From IMG/VR virus record IMGVR_UViG_3300007963_000041, positions 1 through 25,643 of that record: 25,643 nucleotides of DNA; one strand, given 5' to 3'. The notes under the pieces are model-generated. The model was not told the origin of the DNA and searched no databases. It saw only the letters and a program-made list of their open reading frames with translations. Shown one piece after another: positions 6,301-15,000 of this stretch (position 1 is the stretch's first letter; each line of letters opens with the position of its first letter). The translations under genes were made by a program, and so were the position numbers. Origin of the DNA: a virus.

Positions 6301-8195
6301 TGTATCAACAAGACTCAAGAGAACTTGAAGGAATAGCCAACCTTTTAGCAACTAAAGGCAGGTACGGGGACTCTATGATGGTTCACATGAACCCTATAGA
6401 AGTTCAGGGGCTTGCATCCATGTCTCCAACAGGATCTTTAACAATAAACCCTGATACAGGCCAGCCAGAGGCTTTCTTGCCTTTCTTAGCTCCTTTGTTG
6501 GGAAGCATGTTAGGAAGCGCGGCTGTAGGAGCAGGAGGAATTCTTTCCGGGCTTGGTTTAAGCTCTGCTGTAGGTGGGGCAATAGGATCTGGATTAACAA
6601 CAGCAATAGTGGAGGGAGACCTTAAAAAAGGATTGCTCTCAGGTATTACAGGTTTTGGTGTAGGGCAAGCTTTAGGCAAGTTGGGTTCGGCAGGTGTTGA
6701 AGGTGTTGAAACCGCTTTAAACGTACCTGCTGATAAAATAACAGGGATTTCTGATCTTGTGCCAACCCCGGAAGCCAATCTAATTGATAGTTTAGCTCCA
6801 GAAGTTAGCGGAGCAACTAGCCAATCTGTTGCAGAAGGCATTAGTTTAGGGCGAGGAATAAATGATCCTTTAGTAAAAGGTTTTGTTGAACAAGCACCTA
6901 AAAATATCCCTACTTTAACTGGCGGCTCTAGTGGGCCATCTATGAGTCAAGTTTTTTCAGGAGAAGGCTTAAAAGCTTTAACAAGCCCAACGGCTCTTGT
7001 AGCCACCGCTGTTGGTGAAGGGACTAACGAGCAGCTTAGAGTGGATGAGGCTATGGAAGACATGGCTAAAGACAGCCTAAGAAAAAAAGAACAAGACTAT
7101 AAAAGTGCAGTAGCAAGAAGAGATGCTAATTATTTCCCCGGATATCAGAAGCCATATGGCGATTCTTACACTCAGTATGCGTCTAGCGGCGGCATTGTTT
7201 CTTTAGACCCAAGTGATTTTAAAAGAAGAATGAATGAGCTTCAGCAGCTTGGAGTACCTGTTAAGAAAATGGATGTCGGGGGATTTGTTCCTAATATTGA
7301 TATTGATCGACTAATTCAACAGCCTTCCAAAGACCAAGGGGGTCTTAGAGGTGCTTTTAGTATAAGCCCAGAGCAATTAGAAAGCACTTATCAAAAGCAA
7401 GGATTGCCCGGATTTGGCCCAGAGATTATGTACTTTACAGAAGAAAAAGGTAAAGACGTAAACCCTTATGAAGGATGGATGGCTGAAGAGTATGGCTTTA
7501 ACAGAGCAGGAGAGCCTTTAACAAAAAGAGATTTTGATTACATTGTTAGTCAAGGTGGGTCAGATGCAAACAAAGATGGAATTATTGATGCTGAAGAACT
7601 AGCCGCTTATCATAAAGCTCAAGATGAAAAGAAAGCTACTGGTGGTAACGCTCCTGTTACCTTAACCCCAGAACAAATAAAGTCTTTTATGAACTATGGT
7701 CAAGACTATTCTGACTACTTTAGATTTGCAGAAGGCGGCGGGATTCAAAATTTAGCTGACAAAGAAGAATCAACTCAAGATACTGATAGATTAATTGAGT
7801 TAGCCTCGATGGCTGTTCTTGGAACTTTACCAGAAGAAGAGTCAGAAGTTGTTATTCAAGCTTTTATTGATGAGTTTGGATCTGAAGCATTTCAGATGCT
7901 TAGAGACCAAGTTCTTGAAGGCGTAGTCCCCGGATCTCAAAAGGAAGGAGAAATTGTTGGATCTGGCGGCGGTATGGATGATGAGATTATGGGTATGATT
8001 GGAAATCAACAGCCTGTAGCAGTATCCCCCGGAGAATATATTGTCCCCGCTGATGTTGTTTCTGGCCTTGGTGACGGGTCAACAGATGCAGGAGTACAAG
8101 AATTAGATGGTATGCTAGACAGGGTTAGAGTAGAAAGAACTAACACAACACAACAACCAGCCCCTTTGCGTAAAGGAGGAGTTCTTCCTAGATGA
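6300..8195 (+). CDS. Large internal/tail virion protein with EF-hand module and VPADVVS C-terminus, 631 aa
   Basis: Residues about 60-120 form a Gly/Ala-rich hydrophobic stretch (LLGSMLGSAAVGAGG, GLSSAVGGAIGSGL), as in virion proteins that interact with membranes during DNA ejection. A module starting at Y398 (YGFNRAGEPLT) carries the EF-hand loop DANKDGIIDAEE (422-433) and is clearly related to the module at Y222 of the protein at 2497. The C-terminus has VSPGEYIVPADVVSGLGDGS and DAGVQELDGMLDRVR, a terminal module common in podovirus structural proteins. It starts at ATG 6300 (TAATG) and ends overlapping the next gene (ATGA). I infer a role in the ejection or tail complex; no catalytic motif is seen. 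Confidence 0.7.
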   Translation: MYQQDSRELEGIANLLATKGRYGDSMMVHMNPIEVQGLASMSPTGSLTINPDTGQPEAFLPFLAPLLGSMLGSAAVGAGGILSGLGLSSAVGGAIGSGLTTAIVEGDLKKGLLSGITGFGVGQALGKLGSAGVEGVETALNVPADKITGISDLVPTPEANLIDSLAPEVSGATSQSVAEGISLGRGINDPLVKGFVEQAPKNIPTLTGGSSGPSMSQVFSGEGLKALTSPTALVATAVGEGTNEQLRVDEAMEDMAKDSLRKKEQDYKSAVARRDANYFPGYQKPYGDSYTQYASSGGIVSLDPSDFKRRMNELQQLGVPVKKMDVGGFVPNIDIDRLIQQPSKDQGGLRGAFSISPEQLESTYQKQGLPGFGPEIMYFTEEKGKDVNPYEGWMAEEYGFNRAGEPLTKRDFDYIVSQGGSDANKDGIIDAEELAAYHKAQDEKKATGGNAPVTLTPEQIKSFMNYGQDYSDYFRFAEGGGIQNLADKEESTQDTDRLIELASMAVLGTLPEEESEVVIQAFIDEFGSEAFQMLRDQVLEGVVPGSQKEGEIVGSGGGMDDEIMGMIGNQQPVAVSPGEYIVPADVVSGLGDGSTDAGVQELDGMLDRVRVERTNTTQQPAPLRKGGVLPR

Positions 8196-8695
8196 AAGCA
8201 GAAAACACAACAATTGTTGATTTTTTACCAGAGAAAAAACAAGAACGAGTTTCTAAACAAAACGAAGAAAGGGAAAGCACCCATTTCATTGCGTTAGTTC
8301 CTGTAGAGTATCTAGGTCAAACATGGCCTGATGTTAGAGAAGAGATAGAACGTGCTGTTTTAAGAGCTAACGGTAGGTGGAGTTTGGAGGCTTTGTACGC
8401 ATCAATACTTCATGGAGAGCAGCAGTTGTGGGTTGCTTTTGATGAAGACAAAAATATTGAAGGGGTAGGAACAACAGAAATAGCGTATTACCCTGCAAAA
8501 ACAATGTTAGCAATCCAGTTTTTAGGCGGCAAAAACTTTAATGGCTGGGTTTGGGACATGTTAGAAAAATTTAAACAGTTTGGTAGAGATCAAGGATGCC
8601 AAGGCATTGAAGCAACAGGCAGACCGGGATTTTGGAAATGGTTAGGGCAGGATGGGTTTGATAAATCCTATGTTGTATATGAGAAGGAGTTATAA
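8192..8695 (+). CDS. GNAT-fold-like virion-region protein, 167 aa
   Basis: After a charged N-terminal tail (PEKKQERVSKQNEERES) the sequence follows the compact GNAT-like family found next to podovirus internal virion genes (compare T7 gp13-type proteins): helix WPDVREEIERAVLRANGRWS, then EQQLWVAFDEDKNIEGVGTT as central strands, QFLGGKNFNGWV, then GCQGIEATGRPGFWKWL and a closing strand (SYVVYEKEL). The canonical acetyl-CoA loop (Q/RxxGxG/A) is not evident, so enzymatic activity is doubtful. ATG 8192 overlaps the previous stop and the next gene starts the base after its stop. Fold assignment is moderate; the ejection-module role is inferred from neighbours. Confidence 0.65.
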   Translation: MKAENTTIVDFLPEKKQERVSKQNEERESTHFIALVPVEYLGQTWPDVREEIERAVLRANGRWSLEALYASILHGEQQLWVAFDEDKNIEGVGTTEIAYYPAKTMLAIQFLGGKNFNGWVWDMLEKFKQFGRDQGCQGIEATGRPGFWKWLGQDGFDKSYVVYEKEL

Positions 8696-9751
8696 ATGGG
8701 CAAGGGAAGCAGTTCTCCAAGCACACAAAGAAGCGAGGTAGTCCAATCCAATCTTCCAGAATACGCTAGACCGTATTATGAAGACCTTCTTGGAAGGACA
8801 ACATATGAGTCAACAAGACCTTACACCCCTTATCCGGGCCAAAGAATGGCCTATTTTGATCCTTATGAGTCTCTGGCTCAGGAGGGTACTGCCCAGCTAG
8901 GGCTTCAAGGCGCACCTTCTCAGATAGGCTCTGCGACAGATATAGCGACTCAGGTTGGCTATCAACCGACAGGGCAGGGGATAGATATTGCTAGGCAGTA
9001 TCAGCCTCAACGGCAAAGCACAAGCTACTACGGGGGGAGTGTTGCTGACCCTTCTACCGTTAGGGCTTACATGAATCCTTATCAACAGAATGTAACCGAT
9101 ATTCAAAAGAGAGCGGCTGTAAGGCAGTCTAGGATTCAAGGTAATGAGATAGCGGGGCAAGCAGCGCAAGCTGGAGGCTTGGGAGGCTATCGAGAAGCAA
9201 TTATGCAAGCTGAACGTCAAAGGAATCTAAATCAATCTCTTGATGATATGCAAGCTCAAGGAAATCTGGCGGGTTATCAACAGGCTATGCAGGGTATAGA
9301 AGCCGATAGAAGATCCAGAATGGATGAAGATACCCGAAGAATGCAAGCAAGACAGCAAAATGCTGAACTTATGAGACAAAGATCTGATTTAGGTCTTGCG
9401 GGGCTTGGTCAAGACATGGCTATGAGAGATCAATCTTTACGGGCAGCGGGAATGTTGTCTGATCTAGGTAAAGCTGATCAATCAATGGCACTTGAAAGGC
9501 TGGGTGCTTTGGGTGGTGTTGGTGAAATAAGAAGAGGCATGGCTCAAAGGTCTATGGATACAGGTTATGAAGATTACCTGCGTCAAAGATCATATCCTTA
9601 CCAGCAACTTAATTTGTTTAGCCAGATGCTACAGGGATTACCTGTTACCCCAGAACAAACAAGAAGCATTTATGGCGGCCCTTCTGCGGCTCAACAAGCA
9701 CTGGGAGCGGGTATTGGTGGTCTTGGTCTATACAGGTCATTGAGAGGTTAA
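8696..9751 (+). CDS. Gln-rich virion protein of the PEYARPYYEDLLG type, 351 aa
   Basis: The sequence matches a family I know from large marine phages: NLPEYARPYYEDLLGRT near residue 20, PYPGQRMAYFDPYE, the block YMNPYQQNVTDIQKRAAVRQ, GGLGGYREAIMQAERQRNL, a long Gln/Arg/Met-rich helical middle and LPVTPEQTRSIYGG before a Gly-rich C-terminus. It is helical, soluble and lacks enzyme motifs. It abuts the preceding stop exactly and leaves one base to the next ATG. It is likely an internal virion or tail-associated structural protein; the mechanistic role is unknown. Confidence 0.7.
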   Translation: MGKGSSSPSTQRSEVVQSNLPEYARPYYEDLLGRTTYESTRPYTPYPGQRMAYFDPYESLAQEGTAQLGLQGAPSQIGSATDIATQVGYQPTGQGIDIARQYQPQRQSTSYYGGSVADPSTVRAYMNPYQQNVTDIQKRAAVRQSRIQGNEIAGQAAQAGGLGGYREAIMQAERQRNLNQSLDDMQAQGNLAGYQQAMQGIEADRRSRMDEDTRRMQARQQNAELMRQRSDLGLAGLGQDMAMRDQSLRAAGMLSDLGKADQSMALERLGALGGVGEIRRGMAQRSMDTGYEDYLRQRSYPYQQLNLFSQMLQGLPVTPEQTRSIYGGPSAAQQALGAGIGGLGLYRSLRG

Positions 9752-9752
9752 T

Positions 9753-11759
9753 ATGAACATTCTTCAGCAAGAAGACTTAGTTAAAGGCTTGCCTGATCAG
9801 GCTCTTATGCAGCAAGCCCAGATGCCAACAGGGGAGCTACCTCAGTTTTTAGTTGTATCTGAGATACAAAGAAGAGAAAAGATGAGGAAAAGTTTTGCTG
9901 AAGCTGTTCCTGAAGAGTCAATAAAAGATCAGGTAATTAGCAGCGGCATAGCGGCTATGAACCCTACTCCTGACCCTTTAATGGCAAATGCTATGGGTGT
10001 ACAGGGTGGTCAAGATCCTATGATGGGTCAAACACAAGATCCAATGATGCAGCAGCAGGTTATGGCTGCTGATGGTGGGATGATGCCTTATCGGATGGAT
10101 GAAGGAAGGGGCGTTCCAAATATTACCCCAAGAGATCATATAGGCTCTTCTTTTCAGTTATTAGAAATGGGGCAGATAAGCAATGTAGAAGCTATATCTG
10201 AGGCTATAAGGCAATTAAAAAAGGCTAAGTCTAGCGAAGAGCTAGAAGACTTACGTTCTTTTATAGAATATAAAGCTGCTACATCAGAAGGTATGCCAGA
10301 AGATCTTGCAAATACTTTATACAACTACTCTTACTCTCCCGCTAAATCATTGATAGACGAGATTTCAAGACGCAGGGAAGAAAACACTGCGGCGGGTCTC
10401 CCTTCTGCTTCAATAGACTCTAATGCAATTCGGGAGGATATTGCGAAAAATAACGAGGTTGATCTTCCTTTAGCTCAATACATCTTAGCCGAAGAGTCAG
10501 GCGGCAGTAAGATCAATAGAAAAGTTCAAGAACGTCAAGAATCTGATATTGCAGAATCTCAGGGAAGAAGTCGAAGCGGCATTATGTCGCTTAACCCTCA
10601 AATAACTGATGCCGACAGAATCTACGCTGGAGATACGCTTAATCTTTCTGGCGGGGGCATCACCCCTTACAAGATGAATGCTGGACGCAAAACTTACAGT
10701 GCTAAAGAATTACAGGCGATAGAAAACCTTATAGTTAAAGGTTATTCCAAAGAAGAAGCAGAAAATATTGTTAGATTCACTCCCACTGGTGAAACACAAA
10801 AAGAAATAGCTGAAAGCATTTATGATTATCAGCCTCCGATTGAAACAGGAAGGCGTGGGAATCGAAGAATTCCCGGTGGAGAGACAAGAGAATCCTTAAT
10901 GAAAAGAATATTTGGAGATAATGTCCCTGAATTTATGATGGGCTTTAGCTCTTACCCATCCATAGCCGGAAAAAACAAGTTTATGGATTTAGCTGCCAAA
11001 GAAGGTTTTCTTGATAAACTCTCTTCTAATAATGGCGCAACTGTTGCAGATGTTGTTTCTGAAGAAAAAGTCGAAGAAATAATCCCCGACAACATTGTTG
11101 TCGGGGCTAAATCAGAAGATTTTTTTCTCCCCGGCTATGGCAATAGAGATGTAAAACCTCCTTATCGGCGTGAAAGCGATTCTGGTGCTAAAGGCAATCA
11201 AGTTAACCCAACTGATTTTTTGTCTAAGTTAGATACTTTTAGAAATACATATGGAAATAACCCTAATACAAATTCTATTTTAAAATCTGTTAATTATTTA
11301 GACAATAGTTTAACAACAAACTTTGAAGGACTTCTTGATGCCGAAAGAACAAGATCTCTAGAGGCTTCCAAAGAAATGAAAGCAGATGCGATGAATAATG
11401 CTTTAGTTCAGTTGGGCGCGGGAATAGCAAAAGGAGACTTGTCTGGAGGCTTATCTAAAGCTGGCACAGTTGCTATGCAGGGAAGAAAAGAAGCTAGGGC
11501 AGAAGAGAAAGGATTAACTGGCCTAGAGAGACAGATGAAGTTGTTGGGAGCGCAGGAAAAATCTTCTCTCGCCCGTAAGCAATTAGAATCAGAAGCAGAA
11601 ATTGAAAGATTTAATTTGCAGACAGCAATTAGCCAAGATAAAAACACTCTTGAAGCTTTTAAAGCGTTGGAAGCTTTGGGGATACAAAGAGAAGCTGCTG
11701 ATACAGCCGCAGAAAAACAAGCTCTTGATGATAAGATTGGTGCTGCAAGAATAAAATAG
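9753..11759 (+). CDS. Virion protein of the MNILQQEDLV type, 668 aa to an in-frame amber codon
   Basis: The N-terminus (QQEDLVKGLPDQALMQQAQ, PTGELPQFLVVSEIQRRE) is a conserved start of a large structural protein found before giant polyvalent proteins in marine phages. A Met/Gln-rich stretch follows (DPMMGQTQDPMMQQQ), then a long region with IAESQGRSRSGIMSLN and a helical coiled-coil C-terminus from about residue 560 (SSLARKQLESEAEIERFNLQ). Translation stops at TAG 11757-11759, but the same frame stays open for 87 more codons to TAA 12021-12023, which then lies 2 bases from the next start. The intact product would be about 756 residues. A natural nonsense mutation, sequencing/assembly error or programmed readthrough are all possible. 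Confidence 0.75.
   Translation: MNILQQEDLVKGLPDQALMQQAQMPTGELPQFLVVSEIQRREKMRKSFAEAVPEESIKDQVISSGIAAMNPTPDPLMANAMGVQGGQDPMMGQTQDPMMQQQVMAADGGMMPYRMDEGRGVPNITPRDHIGSSFQLLEMGQISNVEAISEAIRQLKKAKSSEELEDLRSFIEYKAATSEGMPEDLANTLYNYSYSPAKSLIDEISRRREENTAAGLPSASIDSNAIREDIAKNNEVDLPLAQYILAEESGGSKINRKVQERQESDIAESQGRSRSGIMSLNPQITDADRIYAGDTLNLSGGGITPYKMNAGRKTYSAKELQAIENLIVKGYSKEEAENIVRFTPTGETQKEIAESIYDYQPPIETGRRGNRRIPGGETRESLMKRIFGDNVPEFMMGFSSYPSIAGKNKFMDLAAKEGFLDKLSSNNGATVADVVSEEKVEEIIPDNIVVGAKSEDFFLPGYGNRDVKPPYRRESDSGAKGNQVNPTDFLSKLDTFRNTYGNNPNTNSILKSVNYLDNSLTTNFEGLLDAERTRSLEASKEMKADAMNNALVQLGAGIAKGDLSGGLSKAGTVAMQGRKEARAEEKGLTGLERQMKLLGAQEKSSLARKQLESEAEIERFNLQTAISQDKNTLEAFKALEALGIQREAADTAAEKQALDDKIGAARIK
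11084..11106. repeat. Perfect inverted repeat inside the virion gene
   Basis: Two 11-base arms, CCCCGACAACA and TGTTGTCGGGG, are separated by a single T. In RNA this gives a 9-bp GC-rich stem with a 5-base loop. A T-rich stretch (GATTTTTTTC) follows about 14 bases later. It lies within codons for IPDNIVVGA, so it could pause ribosomes or RNA polymerase, act as a protein-binding palindrome, or be chance. Confidence 0.6.
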
Positions 11760-12023
11760 TATGAAGCTCAAGCTGAGTGGTATGCGTCAGGCGGTAGCGC
11801 AAAAAATCCAATAGTAGAAGCTCAAACGTATTATAACAAGCTAGGGACGCAAAGAAGGCTAGAGCTAAAAAATAAGTACGGTAACGAAGAAGCGGCTATT
11901 CAAGCTATTGTTGCTATGATGGCTTCGGGTGAGATAGACCCTATAGCAATGTCTGGAGGGCCAACAGCTCTTCCTACTACAGGTAGTGGCGGTCACAGCA
12001 TCCTCAGAGTGAGGAATGATTAA
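11760..12023 (+). pseudogene. In-frame extension after the amber codon (readthrough or broken C-terminus), 87 codons
   Basis: Continuing the frame of the gene at 9753 past TAG gives 87 sense codons (opening YEAQAEWYASGGSAKNP, then YYNKLGTQRRLELKNKYGNE, EEAAIQAIVAMMASGEIDP) ending at TAA 12021. The composition matches the neighbouring genes and it continues the helical character of the upstream C-terminus. Nothing resembling a separate ribosome site or good start is visible, so independent translation is unlikely. If it is not translated, this is the only stretch over 200 bases without a gene inside the late operon. Confidence 0.7.
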
Positions 12024-12025
12024 GA

Positions 12026-15000
12026 ATGCCTATTTATGAGGTAACAGACCCTCTTGGTCGCATCATGGAGGTTCAGGGGTCTACCCCTCCAAGCCCCATG
12101 CAGATTCAAGCGTTGTTTGAAAGGTACGATTCCGAAAAAGAAGAAAGGTTTGCAGAAGAAAGAACTTTTGGTGGGCAAGCTTTTGAAACAGTAAAAGCCG
12201 TCCCCCGTAACTTCGCAGGATCTTTCCTGACGGCGGGAGAGGGTCTTGCTGAACTAGCTGATGCTGCTACTAACTTTGTTGGCTTAGAAGATCTGATAGA
12301 TAGTGGAGAAGAGAACGAGTTAGTTCGTCTTTCGAGGGAAGGCAGGGCTTCTTTGCAGGAAGCTATGGGTGCTGACGAGGCTTACAGAGACACATGGCTA
12401 ACTAAATTTGGAGAAGGCGTAGGTTCATTTGCCAGCTTCTTTACCCCAGCAGCGGCTTTAAAGGTTGCTGGGGCCACAGGAAAACTAGCTGGCCTTGCTC
12501 AAACAGCAGGAACTGGAGCTTTAGCAGTAGGGATGGGTTCAGGAGAACAAGCCCAGAGAATACAGGCCGCTAGAAAACAAGGCATGGAGATTTCTGAAGA
12601 GGACGAAGATTTAGCAATATTTGGAGGATCTGTTGTTGGCCTATCAGAACTCCTCCCTGTTAACAGGTTACTAAGAAGAATATCCGCAGACTTAGATCCT
12701 GCTACTAAAATATCAATAAAAGAAAGAATTACTGGCGCATTAGCAACAGGTGGCGCAGAAGGTCTTCAGGAAGTAGTTGCTTCTATTCTTCAAGATGCCG
12801 TAGAAAGGGGTGTTTATAACGAAAATCTTCCTGTTACTGGTGGAGATTCTTTGTTTGAAGAGTTTACGATAGGCGGTGCTGTAGGAACATTTGCAGATCT
12901 TGCTTTAAATGGAGCAATGGGAAGAAGAAGGGAAATGGCTTCTTCCGCGCAAACAGAGTCACAAGCAAACGCAAGAGAGGCTTTAGAAAGAGCTAGAGAA
13001 GCTCAAGCTCAAAGAGTTTCAGATGCTCAACAAGCTCAACAAGAAGCAATAGAGGCTGGTATGCCTCCTCCCCCTCCCCCTGATTTAGAAGATGTTGATG
13101 TTTCTCAAATAGATGCCCCGACTCCAAATCAAATTGAAGATGCAGAGGGAAGAAGGCTTTTAGTTCCCGGCAGATATCTTAGTGTCATAGGGCCAGATGG
13201 GGAACTTTTTGAGGCTGAAGAAAGAATATCTTTTAGAACTGACAGAAAAAATCCTGACAGAAAAATAGAAGAAAGGTACGTTCAAAAAATTAATAACGAT
13301 GGGACGAAGTCTAAAGTTGTTTTATCTAGAAATGGACAGCCTGTCGAAGGTTTCAGTATTGAAGGGGTGGCTCCTGCCCCAGAAAGCGTTCCATCAAAAA
13401 GAAAAAAAGATCCTTTGCTGCAATATGCTCGACACGTTAGGCGGTTAGTAGGAAACGATCTTCTTAAAGCTGGGAGTTTTACTTACAGGGAAGGGCCAAT
13501 AGTCAATGGTAATCCTACCTTTGAGACTGTTGATAAGTTTGGTCAAAGGTACGGCAAACCATTTTCTACACAAGAAGAAGCAATTGTTTTTGCTGGAAAT
13601 ATGAATGATCAGTTGATTGAGGCAAATGTTTCTAATTCCATAGAAGAGTCTATAGAAGCATCTAATTTAGATTTGTCTCAAGAAAATCAAAACACTATGT
13701 TTCTTTATGGATACAGACTGTTACACCCAGATCAAAATCTAATTACATCAGCAGAATTAGACCAAGCTGGAGAGACAACTGTTGCCACGGGTTTTGAAGA
13801 ACAAGCAATTCCTGACGGGGATCTAGGCAACTACGCTCCGTCAAAGCTTACAATGTCTCAAAGAATTAATAAAAAACGCTTGGCAAAAGGTCTTCCCTCT
13901 ACAAATACTTTTACTATAGAAGAGGCAAAATCTGTTCTTGGGAAAAAGTTTGGCAACCTTAGAACAGGTGAAATAGAAACAGAAACCTATCAAGCTAGAA
14001 CTAAAAAAGGCAAAGACGGAAAAACTTTAAAAGATAAAGACGGAAAACCTACTATTGTTGTTGTTAGCTCGGCAGGAGAAGTAATTACTGGAAGAGCTAC
14101 TGGACTCAAGAAAAAAGGCTCAAAAGATCAGTATGAAGTTAAACCTTTTAAAAGTATGTTTGATGCCGTTGATTTTGCAAAAACAAGAAATGCAGATAGA
14201 AACCTGACAAGTATTAACGAGTCAGTATTTGCTAACAAAAAAATTAGGATTCCTGAGCTAGAAAGGTTACTTGAAAATAAAAACATTGTTACAAAGCTAG
14301 GCTCCCCTGAGTTTAGAATAATGTTAGAGGCTTTTACGGGGGTTAAAGCTTCAGGAAGAAAAAGAATAAACGATTTAACAGATGCCGAAATGAAGGTTCT
14401 GTATCAAAAAATTCGCTCTATGCCACAGTTTTCAGAACCTACAAGGCTGGTAAATTTTAATTTAAACACAAAAAATAAGATTAATTTTAAAATAAAACAG
14501 CAAAAAGAAGGTGAAGCGGAGCAAAAAGAAGTTGTTGCTCCTCCTGTAGCCCCGGAAGGAGAACCGCAAGAGCCTCTTCGTCTAGCCCCTCCTTTAAAAA
14601 CCCCTGAGTCTAAAACTTTAAATAGCATTCAAAAAAGACTAGATGAAGAGATGAAGGGTGTTGGTCTTGCTGATATTAAGGCAAATATATCTCACAGCCT
14701 TAAAAATGTTATGCGTGACGCTAACGGAAATCTTGTTTTTGGCATTAGGGCCAGAAGGGATGGTGAACAGGGTGTAATAGAGTTTGGAAAGCCGGGATCT
14801 GGAATTGTTGTTGAAGAAAGCCCTGATGCAGATGCTTTTTATTCTAATGCCGCCAATGAGATATTTTTAGGTTTAGATAAATTAAATAAAAACTTTTCTC
14901 CAGAAAAACAGTTAGACCAAGCTTTGGGTCTTCTTTCCCATGAGCAGGTTCATGCAATGAGAGCTATGAATTTGTTTACTGATAAAGAGTGGCAGGTTCT

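Noticed and set aside
6404-6841. 145-codon minus-strand frame opposite the 631-residue virion gene
   Set aside because: It is Pro/Ser/Ala-rich, the usual mirror of a Gly/Ala-rich coding strand, and the plus-strand gene is well supported.
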